Shown: positions 22,201-34,200 of the stretch, piece by piece
Position numbering within the stretch: position 1 is the stretch's first letter
Layout of the letters: each line of letters opens with the position of its first letter
Source of the DNA: Actinernus sp. WN-2022
Taxonomy: Eukaryota; Cnidaria; Anthozoa; Actiniaria; Actinernidae
Assembly (NCBI GenBank): GCA_030867875.1
Contig: JAOWCC010000577.1
Location: 78,225,740-78,289,739 of the forward strand
Direction: 5' to 3'
Length of the DNA stretch: 64,000 bases
Program-made: the position numbers and the translations under genes
The notes under the pieces: generated by a model
What the model was told of the DNA's origin: nothing
Seen by the model: the letters and a program-made list of their open reading frames with translations, nothing else
Databases searched by the model: none

Positions 22201-25200
22201 AAGGGCAACTCGTGGATGGTCGTGGATTTTTAGTATATTTTGGTATATGCTAAACATCACGTGACCGATGACGTCATCGATACGTCATCACCACTAAGTG
22301 ATTGATAGGGATTCACTACCATGTCTGTCCAGGTTTGAAGTGTCTGGCATTAGAAATGAGGGAGATATTGCATGGCATGTACTTAAAATCACGTGACCGA
22401 TTACGTCATCGTTACGTCATCGTTACATCATCACCACTAAGTGATCGATAGAGACCCACTACCATGTCTGTCCAGGTTTAAAGTGTCTGGCATTAGATGG
22501 GCACCGTCAATACATCTTCTCTAGCATGACCAAATCTTTTCGAAACCTTGGACGGTCATTCGGAAAGTTTAGCTTATTACGTCTAGAACCTTCGCTTGAT
22601 AATGGCTAATTGTGTTGACGCATGCAGTCTAAGTAGTTCTGTTCAGCTGAGCTAGGCAAAATGCCGGTATATACTTCATGGTAGTGTTCCGTTCCATATA
22701 GTCTCCCTGCATAATACCGTAAAACAGTAGAGAAAATGATTATGCAGGGAGTCTATATATGGAACGGAATACCACCATGAAGTATATACCAAAACGCCAT
22801 CGGAGAGTCCCGATGTACACAGAAAATCCCGAAGTACAAACCATAAAACGATGAATAAATTAGCTAGGACCCACTAACCCTAATAACTCGTGTTCTGCGC
22901 TTGCGCACATCCACGAGATAAAAACTAAGTATTTCTGACTGACGTACTCCACTTTTGCAATCTTTGGGACAACTGGCCTGGGCTTGCTCTGATACTACTA
23001 TTTTACCAAACTTCTTCCCGCACGGGCATTCCTATATGTATTTTATGTATAGTTACATGTAGTCATAGATAATAATAGTTATATAAGTATTTATTTAAAT
23101 AATTTCACACGGCATCTTTTGGATTCTTGGTGGTCCCTTCATGTAGGCAATACATGAATTGGTATCAAAATACAATAGAATTAACACAATACAAAACAAT
23201 AGAACGAAATACACAATACAATAGAACACAATACAATTTGGTAGTACTTGATGTCTGCCTACATGAAGGGAGAACCAAATTATTTGTCTAATAAAGTTTA
23301 TTATTAATATTATTACATGTATTATACTCACACACCAACAGGCACTCAGGGGAGAGGATGAGGAGTTAGCAAACTCTATCAACTCAGGGGGAGGGGGTGA
23401 GGAGTTAGCAAACCTTATAAACTCAGGGAGAGGAGGCGAGGAGTTACAAAATGTACATGTAGCAAACCCTATCAACTCAGGGGGAGAGGGTGAGGAGTTA
23501 ATAAACCCTATCAACTCAGGGGAGGGGGCGAGGAGTTAGCAAATCCTAATAACTCACTGGAATGGGGTGAGGAGTTAGCAAACCCCTGCAAACTGGTAAA
23601 GCCCATGCAGTATCTAACTTCCCTGACACACTTGTTTTTCAAAGGGTTAGCCAAATGGGTAAAGATCTTGATGAACAAATAAAGAATGTTTTACCTCCAG
23701 ACCACCCAATTCATCCTGGAAAAGTAGCGTAATAGTGCCGTAGTCACTGTGTTCTCCACACCGAACCTGGCCTGCCTTAATACTGCAGTCATCAGGGAGT
23801 GGCGGGTAATACAAAACTCGCATTGTAGTTGAATTACCAGGAGTTCCTATCAGTTTATGGCACTGGATAAGCCAATCAGGATCCTGCAACAAAGTCTTGT
23901 ATTTAATCACATATTCATGATTGGTAAAGCAGATAATAACAGGCATGGTAGAATGAATGAATGAAGGATGGAAGGAACCAACCAACTATTACTACCGGCA
24001 CCATAATATCAGTTTATCTAACCCGATTATCCATTTTGGAGTTGAGGAAGGGTCGACTAGGACCGAGTGTCAACAATTAATCTGATTAATAAATGAATCC
24101 ATCAAAAGAAAGATCATACTAAAGTTTAAAGTAAGTCTGCCGAGTTTGAGAATGTTTGGATACATACTAACTGAATAGCAAGCTTTCAAAAATCTTCAAA
24201 AACTCATGAATAACTAATGAGCATTTTGTCCAATCAGATGAAGCAAATCAGTCACTAGACTTGCTCCAAGTCGAACTCGCTGAGTCACTGGGTAAGCGAA
24301 TCGAGCGTGAGAATCGAAGGGAGAGGCGAGTTCGACTTGTTTCACTTGCAGGAAATTGAATCGGGGGATTATGTTCTGGCACGAAAACACGTTTCAGGGG
24401 CGGAGCTTACATTTCGCGCCTTTGTAAAACTCTTTCTGAGAACAATCAAATTGTAAATACCACATCCACGGTCGACTGACTTGACATGTCAACATACAAT
24501 GCCTGAAGAATTGACGCTTTGTGATTGGGCAAATCTTAGTACGTCATAAGCCACGCCTCCGGTTGAAAAATCAACCGGTAAATTTGGCGCGCTGCAAGTG
24601 GGAAAAGTCCTTCGTACGGGGGGCTAAGAAGGACTTTGAGAAAGTCTAATCAGTCACGTGCATGCTCCTTTATACCTGATAAAATCTCATCATTCTAAAA
24701 GGCCCGCAGAGGGATTTGAATTATGTCCCAGGGGGAAACGGGGTTAATGATTGAGACAATGGATAAGCACCTTGCAACTCTTGGAATTTCTATTAATGTT
24801 TCAGCTTGCTCATTGAATTGCTAATTAGGATGAACGTTTTATATAAAGAATACTAATGAACATGAAAATATATTTAAAGTTTCATCCTAATTAAGAATTC
24901 ACTGATAAAGACCCAAAGATAGCAAAATGTACACGGAACATAATAAGGTACCTAGATAATAAATTTTGCACTAAATTTACTAATATCAGCAGACTACCGA
25001 AATACACAGATAATATTTTTAAAATGAAGTTATCCAACTACCATTACTTGTTTACTGAGCCACTGTTTAGTTCCAATTATTAAACCAAACTCAAAGCCAT
25101 AAAATAATAAAAACGTGCATTAAACTTACATATTTTGTGCCGGAGTCAAAAATTTAGAGTCTACCATCATATCAGTCACATCGCTTTCCAAGTCTTGAAC

Positions 25201-28200
25201 TTTATTGAGGTAAACCACGACACCAAATCCTTCAAGTGCAGGTTCTTCTTGCATTGCGAAACACCGCTTCAAACAACATAGTATGGTCATTTCTTCATGT
25301 CATTCCCTTGAGATTGTGGCAGTGATTACTCGAATATTTTGCATGGCGTTGTGAATACAAAGGTTCAATGGTTCATTAAGTACATTATAAGTTTTTGAAG
25401 CTGTTCAAAACACTCACAGCACATGTTTTATCAAGTCTAAAAATTCTCGGGCTTCGCCCTCAAATTTCTTAACTTGATGAAACACTGCTGTTCGTGTTTT
25501 AAACAGTACGTAACAATAACAGAGAATGTATGCTGTCCCCAAAGCCATACAATCTCTAGATTATTAATTTTTGCAATGTTTAAAAGCATGTCACATTTTT
25601 ACTACCAAACCAATGCAACCTTCCTCATATCCAGCAGATCCAGCAGTTAGTGTGATCTTTCTTGTGATGGAGTTAATTTCTTAATCAGAATAATTTTTGA
25701 CACTAATTAATGCATGGTCACAATCCCTTCCTCAACTTCGAAATGGTATTAATATACATTAATACATTATACATGTATGCAGTACGATTTACATATATAT
25801 AATTACTAGGGTGTTGGTGAGATATAAAGGTTTGCAACTAGAGGACATAGTGGCAGTTATAGAATACAAACAACTACTGTATATACAAACAAATATAATT
25901 ACTTGAATAAAGTAAATAAATTTTAAAAATAACATACTGATACCTAATATTAATAAGGCCATTAAATGTGCTTTGCCTTTCACTGACTGTACTTTTGTTA
26001 CACCCGAGCACATTAACCCTTTCACTCCCAAGAGTGCCATATGGCACTATTACTGGTTACTTGCTTTGAGGGTTTAAGTCTGACTAAGTTCAACGAGCAA
26101 TGCCCTGAGATTCCCACACACCTTAATGTACATGTATAGACAAATGATCCTATTCAACTGCATTCATAGGCATATTAAAAATGAATAATTTCTTCTAAAT
26201 CCTCCTTTCTTTGCATAAGTTAACTATTAGTTGACATTATTTCACTTCAGAAAAAGGGACTAAAATGACAGTTACAGAAGAAAATATTTCTCATCAGATT
26301 CTAAATTTTCTCACAAAAATGCATATTTCACATAAAATTTAGAGTTTCATGTTTGCACTAACCTCACTTTCTGTCTCCCAACACCTAAACTTGCCCAGCA
26401 CCAAGCCATTCTGTCCACAATCACTTCACAGCAAGCTAAATTCATCCATAATGACCGCAAAGCATGCCGGGAAATCCTACCAAACAGCGACATGGCCCTT
26501 TCCCCATCTTCATTCTTCAAAATATATTCTAAGTCTAAAGCCATTTCGACCTAATAGCTTCATATTGGAATCAATGGCAAGTAAATATTGTCCAATATTC
26601 CAAAAAAGCTACATGTGTATGATAGGTGCAGGCTCCAGACCCCCATTTATAAAGCCCACGCTAAAGTGACAGAAGAAGTCCTAGCCCTGATTCATGAGTG
26701 GGAAATGAAGCTCGTTCTCTATCACACTTACACTGGCACAGACTCGGTTCTTTGAGAAAGTGCTGATTGAAGCTCTCATCAGACTTAATGATGTCCTCCA
26801 GCACTCTATAAATGGTGAAAAAGGCTTTAAAAAGCCTGAAATTCTGTATTCCCCAAACAAACTTCCCTCCAGCTCCGTAGAGATCTGACGTCAACATATC
26901 TAAAATGGCCAACAAAAAACTTTGAGCCCCCAGTATTATAGGTCAGTTGAAAATTTCATGGTAGCAGTGACTACACTTTTCTTAGGGGGGGAGGGTTCGT
27001 TGCAGTCTAGAATTAAGAGCCAAAAATCAGTTAAAACCCCATGGGAGTGAAAGGGTTAACTATGGTGAAAGTAGGTTAAGGTATAGGAAAGTCGCATGCA
27101 AGCTCATCATACAATGTAGTCTGACAGCTACACATAATTTATGCATTTACATAACATTGTTAGATAAACGTTACAGTTTAGGAGCTCACGCACCTAATTA
27201 AATGCGGTTACGATAATTAGTCGCGAGCATATATGTCGACCGCCAGAGTTTGACCGTTAAAATCAGTTGGTTGTTGAAGCTTCGGAATAAAGACATCTTA
27301 ACTATACTCGTCTCGTATTTTACATTGGTGGCAGCGAAAACCAGGGAAACCAGGATAAAATGGCTTCAGAAGAAGAATTGAGAACATATTGAAATTATTA
27401 ACCAACAAGTCTTGGACTGTTTTAATTCCCTGTTTAATGGCCATATTGAGAAACAGTCTACCAAGGCAATTTAATAATGAGCATTAATACATAACTGAGT
27501 ATAAACATGACTTTTATTGTCAATTAAGTCAGTTTCAGTTTTAAGATCTGTTGAAATATTGGTTAAACTATAATTACATATTATTATCTTCTCAGTCTAT
27601 CAAATGACATATTACATGTACCCACAGTTGTTGACTCTCATTCAGACATTCTTTCTGTTTTTTTTTACCTTGCTTTCTCAAAAGAAAGGGCAGCCTGCAA
27701 GTGGTGGGTGTAAAGTACAGGTCACAGGCCACAGGTCAGGTCACAGGTCAGGTTGTTAATTCTAAGATAAATCCTAACCTAAGCTAACCCTAGCCACAAA
27801 CCAGAAACCCTAACCATTGGACGAGTTCACAGGTAAACAATGGGTTCTCACTCACCTAGAGCTACATGTAGGGTTCCCAGGTAAACAAGAAGTGACTTGA
27901 CCTGTGACCTGACCTGTAACCTGACCTTACTTTACACCTGCCACTGGGCTGCAAGCCATTTTGCAGTTGAGGATGTTGTGATGGGGGTTCATTTCTTAAT
28001 CAGATTATTTTTTACAGTCTGTCCCAGTCCCTTTCTCAACTCCAAAATGGCTAATTAGTGCATTTGGCAAATATCAAAAACTGATATTAATGTTTAAGTA
28101 CATTAAAAACAATTAAGAATCAGTCATATCAGAGACACTCTCATATCCTCAAAGTGTGTTACTTATATATATTGTTCTTTTATATAAGTAATGTAATAAT

Positions 28201-31200
28201 AAGTGCCAATTAAATACCAACAAGCTTATGTGAATTAAAATTGTGTGAAAAAGTATTTGAACACAGGCTTACCATGATCTTTAGAATTGGTTTTCGGCTC
28301 CCTAGTGTGTCTTTCCCTTTGTCGGATTCATTCAAAAGATGGTAGTTGAGGTTATAGTTGAAGAGCTCTGGACTCATAGAGGGAGATTTTCAACTATAAC
28401 CTCAACTAGTGTCTTAATTTATACCACATCAGACAAAGGAAATATTAAGGCACACTGAGAACTGATAAATATAATACATGTGTATTAGTACCAGTAAACT
28501 TTATTTTGAAACAAATATTTCAACTAACTAAAAAGAAATGCTGTATTCAATGAGCAAATTTTAATCCTACATTGAACACCAAGATGTTTTGAAATAGCCA
28601 CAGGGAGTCCAAAACCAATATTGGGGATTGTAAGATTTGACAACAAGTCTTGCACCACAGCACATGTAAAAAAACTGTTATCTATAGGTTCACCAGTCTC
28701 TTGGGCCTTCATACTATTACCTTTAGTTTCATGCCAATGCCAATAGCTTTAAGCACCCTCAACGTCAGGTTAACACAACGACTATAGAACTTGTCAACTG
28801 TGAGCTCAAACTCTGGTACTTCTTCACTTGGCCATTTCTAGAAATCATAAAGGGAATTAACTCATTCAGTATTCCTCATTGAGGCACTCCCATCCCCTCT
28901 GGGACCTACATTATTTAGATCCTAGAGGTATTTCTTGTTCTCTTTTAGTAATTACTTTTATAACTACTGTGAACACTTAATTGCAGTCTGATAATTACAG
29001 TATAGTATGTCACACCTTTTACCTGAAATCTTTGTTTCAAATCGGGGCCCTCATAAGTGAAGAATATTGATTTGATTTAATCTAGAAGTGATTATACTGG
29101 GACTCGATCCCTGTGACAAAAACATGCAGGCAAATTTAAACATAAATCAAGAGTTCCAAAATATGTCACATACATGTACAATGGTCATGCACTCTTTTTA
29201 ACAGACTCAGTATGAAATTAGAATTGGGCTTTGATTGTTTTGTTAAGTGTCACGGGCTTCATTTTCAATGTAAAATTTTAACAATGTTTCCTTGACTGTC
29301 ATTATAGCGGCATTCACCAAAGCTTTGGTTAACAAGGATTGATTAATAGAGCAGTTTTCAATTGAGTGTTGAAAAGCAATTGCTATCGAATTTGATTGAT
29401 TATAGTTATCCATGATATAATTGCATTTACTTTGGCTCGTGATTGGTTGAAGTACAAACCTATCACAAATTACTTCAGTTCGTGATTGGTACATTGATGT
29501 TTTTACTTTCTATACTGTCAAGATCGCTGGTTTTGGTTTTACAATACTCAACTGAAAACCATTCTAACGGCAGGTGATTGGTAATTTACTGAACAAATTT
29601 TGCCAGTCAAAAATGAAATGAATTGAAAGCTGCATCAGTAGTATGGGAGATGGATGATCTGGCCACATGTGGTAATGGGCTCCTTGTCTACATGTAGCCA
29701 GTATAATTTATATTTACTTACTGCATCTTTGTGAGTCAAGTAGGGTATGTTAAAGGCTTCTTTCAAGTCAGCAGGTCTTGCTGGGTTTAGCCTGTAATTA
29801 AGTGAGAATTGAAGGTTATAATTTATGTTAATTGTTAGCAATTATCTTTAGCGATAAAGTACTTTGAGACTTTTTAAGTTCTTTTTGAGGCACTGCATGT
29901 GTCATGGTTTTGCACATGTCTGGAGCTCGATGTTTGATTGCATGGTGGTTGGTAATTGGCTTCAAACAGTTAAAGTCCCCTCCCTTAATGCTTGATTGAA
30001 AGGATATGCAATATTTTCCTTGAAGACTAGATCTACGCACATTTTGTTAATTATTTCCCCACGTGTGCTAGGATAGTCAGTTTATACAGTTGTATGAAAA
30101 CTACTGATTACAGAAAATAATTTTGTTCCGGCCCGGAACAAAAAGGTGTGTCCCTCACTGTGACACAGCTCCTTTAGAAGGCTCTAAAGAGTTATTATTA
30201 ATAATAATAACATTGTTTCACTTTAATACAGCAAGCTATTAATATTACTGTGGCTTATGTATCCGCTTACCATATCAAAACCACAGGCAGCCCACCCGCT
30301 TACCATATCAAAACCACAGGCAGCCCACCTGCTTATTATATCAGAACCACAGGCAGCGCACCCACTTACCACATCAAAACCACAGGCAGCCCAACCACTT
30401 ACCATATCGAAACTACTACACATGATTGTTCAAATGTTGTAAAATGATATGATTTTTTTAAATTGCGTCTATGGCATGGACCTTATTCAAACGGTGGCCA
30501 TGTTTAATCCCAGGAGTATAAAAACCTTTGTTTTGCATGCGTGAACTCATTCTGAAACTGCTCAGTACGAGGCTACATGTGGGAAATCTATTGTTTCAAG
30601 CCAACATGGCCACTGTGTGACAAAAGCACATTGGTTGCCATGGCAAACAAAAACCACAGAAATACAATGTATTATTTTCCTATGTGGACGAGATGGCCTG
30701 GAGAGCCAGTGTTATGATAATTAGGGTTATATAAACTGTCAAGAGACAGAGTCTGAGTTCATTGTGGTTCAGTATTTAATTTCATGACAATTTACTATAT
30801 ACGGTAAATAACTAGGCAAGTCCAGTTATATATTCAAGTGTATTTATTCATCCTGTATGTATTTCACATAAGTTATATATACATGTACATGCATAATTAT
30901 ATTACCATATTCACTCGCGGATAAGCCGCACCTTTTTACCCGAAATCTTCGTTTAAAATCAGGGGTGCGGCTTATCTGCGAGAACATCTACCGAATAATA
31001 GGGCCGGAAATTTCCATAAATTAACATAATATTAATTTTAAAAGAAATACTAAGCTTTAATAATAAATACTACACCAAACCAAAAGAATGTAAGCACTGG
31101 CGATTGCTTTTGCATGTTTGGTGGCTCCAAACAGATCCGTTTGTGTTGTGAATATTTGTTCCTCCGCAAGCGATAAATACCATGGCAAATGGCACAATGT

Positions 31201-34200
31201 TTCTTTGCAGCTTTGCACTTTAACAGCAAATTTGTCGAACAGATCTTCATGTGACCTCTCTTTGAGTAACAAGTTTTTCTCCAATAGAAGGCTTCCGGAT
31301 ATCCTTTTAGGCATGATAGCAACAGACAGCTGATGAAAAAGCAAACTACTCCATGTTGTTTTGACTTCGTTCAGCGAAAACAAAACTTCTAGTGTCCGTT
31401 CTCTCTCTTCGAACAGGTGCCTGGTTACTAAGCAACATGAGCACGTTGTTGGCTTTATTGACATGTAAAATTCGATCTAAAAGGTGATCTGAAATACCAG
31501 ATCCCGGTAAACAAACACTATGGAAAGATAAATCATATATCTAAGTATGTAGACATGAAGTTTATACTAGTTCAGAGCTGAAATTACAGGTACAACTTTG
31601 GGAGTTTTCTCCAGTTTGAAAGTCTGATGAAGTTTTATGTACAATGTTTGATATTCTTCCAAAAAAACGTTTTTCCCTGAATCAAGCTTCTAAACTCGGG
31701 GTGCGGCTTATCTGCGAGTGCGGCTTATCCGTGAGTGAATATGGTACTTAATTATTATGGATGTTAGGGGCTTGGTCCCTTACGTAACTACATGTACTTT
31801 AAGTAAGTATACTTAAGTCAAGTGTGTAACTATATATGGATATGATGGTGGTAATAATAATACAGGGCTCAAAATTGTGCCCGATACGGGCGTAAATTCG
31901 CCTAGATTTTTTCGTTTTACGCCTAACGTTTTCCACTTAGGCGTAAAATTTTGGAGAATTATGCCTATTTTTTTTAAGCTGGGCATAAAATTACGCCTCC
32001 TTTGTTTCTTAATTTCGAGCCCTGTAATAATGGTGGAGGTTGTGGGCCTGGACCCGTCACCGCAAAGTGTTGCTGTGGTATATTTCAGGGACTCGAGGGA
32101 ACTATAGGAAACTGGCTTTCTTGAGCCAAGTGAGTTTTGCAGGCTGCAAACACTGGCAGTGTCTCAGGATGCCACTTACAGATTTTCCAGTGATAGCCAG
32201 GTACAAATACATGACTGTAGCTATTGTTCAAAGTTCGGAAAACAGGTGACAAGTGTTGATCGAGAAATTATCGATGAAGACTGACTTCAATGAGTTTTCG
32301 TCCTTTCGCCCGCATGTTTTCTTTAGAATAATTTTAACTTATTCCGTCTCAATTCATCAACAAAAAACAGTGTTGCCTTCTGAAATTAAATTTAGCTCTA
32401 GACTATAATTATATAGTCATATGGAAATATTCTTCAAAATAGAGTTGATTTGAGCCTTAGATTAGAACCTTCCATGACTGTGTTCATTTTGTGGTTTTAA
32501 GTCGTGAAACAAATTAAACTCAAAAGGGCGCGAAAACTACAACCAAGACGTGTGTACTGTGCCAACTGGATGTAAAATATTAACTTCTGGATTTATATTT
32601 TTGTTTTCCAACTAAAAAGGTGCCATACATGTATATTAAACAACTTACATGTATTAACCTTAATGTCCACTCGGTCTTTACAGGAAATATCAAACCTCAG
32701 CCTTTTATGTATGGACCTTGCTTAATCGCTTGGTTCGTACAGTCTGATATTTTCCTGTAAAGACCTCACTCTCTGTTAATAAGAAGTTAATATTTGATGC
32801 ATAAAGCATAAGTTTATTACATTAGTGTAGGATTAGAGATTTAAAAAATCTTACTTTTCCCTTTCCAATGAAACCCAGCCATGATTTCCACCATCACTTG
32901 GTCTGACATATTTTTGTTTCTGTTCTGATGACAAGGTAAAGAATTTGTCTGCAGCCTTCCTCACTTCTGCAACCTGAACAGCAAATATAATATACATTTT
33001 ATTCTACATGAGGGTGAGAAGAAAATAAAAATTGATTCTTGCCATTTGGGCAAGCTTCAACCTAATACTTCACTACGTATACTCCATGCGTCTATCAAGC
33101 CATTAAGTTAATAGAGTGGAATGGTTATGAAACCCAGCAAACTTCAAAGGGGCTAACAAAGGCGCTGCAATTTATGTTGGAAGGGGGGCAAGACAAAAGA
33201 TTGTGCAATTGGTCATAGTTCATTAGCGTCCCCTGACAGACTGAACTCACATGTTTCTATTGGCTGATATATATTGCTTATAACACATTGGAATTTCTAT
33301 TGTGTTTTGTGTATGGTAGTGGTTGAAAAAAGCTAACAAAGACATATACATTGTAACAAAGGTTGCTGGGTTTCATAACCATTCCACTCTATTAATTATA
33401 TATGATCAAGCTAGCTTGAATTAAGTTTGATATTAATCAAATTTCAGTTAAAAGGGAACTGCATGAACCCTAAAATCTGCAACCCAATGACTAAACAAAG
33501 ATGTATTTGAAAGAAATAAGTTCTGATATTTTATTTAGTTGACTGCATCTATATGTATGAAGAGAAACTTAGTTTAAAAAATAACTGATTCTCTGCTGAT
33601 AATTAATCTAGCTTGTGTGGTATTTACGTGACTCAATTCAGTGCCAATTTCCCCATATCATACGTCACATATACATGTATATAACAAGGAAAAGCAATCA
33701 TACCTCCAGTAATAAGGAGGTTTGCAATTACAAGCCATTACAAATGTAGTTCAGGCTGCTTTTCAACGTCAGGGACAGGCCGGCCGCATTGCAAAATGTC
33801 ACAAATAATTTATTATAAGACTTGAGCCATCTGGACATGGAAGGTAATTTAAGATTTTCTCTTCATGAATATTAAGATACACAATATTGATCATGACACA
33901 GAGCAATAAAAGAGCAAGACTTATTTCTTTCAAATACATCTTTGTATAGATGTTGGGTTGATTTTAGAGTTCAGTTTGATGGATCCCCTTTAAAAGAAGT
34001 ATATAGTTTGGCTCCTTGCCTATTGGGCAAGTTAATTGTCAAACCGATTTACTAGCCTATAGCGATACTTACTGTGACGTCACACAGGCCAGTCACGCCA
34101 CATTTGTTGCATTCTGTGGTTGGCAGAAACGAAGAGTGAACCCAGTCAGTTGCTTATAAAATATCACAGGTCGGTGCTTATATTCATCGTCAAATTACTT

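Larger units (their letters stand above)
12930..25770. repeat. Segmental duplication, copy A
   Basis: Collinear and in direct orientation with about 47640-61960. Shared blocks include 12930-13618 with 47710-48580, 15067-15476 with 48585-48899 plus 49901-50034, 17352-17600 with 50030-50270, 18905-24230 with 50465-56540, and 25147-25770 with 56540-56665 plus 61446-61960. Copy A alone has a LINE fragment at about 13620-15066, a CACAGG element at 15477-17351, and extra blocks at about 17600-17890, 18060-18905 and 24230-25150. Confidence 0.85.

Noticed and set aside
28524..28712. 62-codon minus-strand frame as an extra dioxygenase exon
   Set aside because: It starts just past the exon 4 donor and runs into the end motif of a transposable element. 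Exon 4 joins exon 5 in phase without it.
30250..30447. Open frames across the 33-bp repeat as a repeat protein
   Set aside because: The period is divisible by three, so several frames stay open. There is no start context or homology.
31057..31464. 135-codon minus-strand frame as a transposase for the surrounding TIR element
   Set aside because: No helix-turn-helix or DDE motif was recognised. Kept only as an unassigned frame inside the element.
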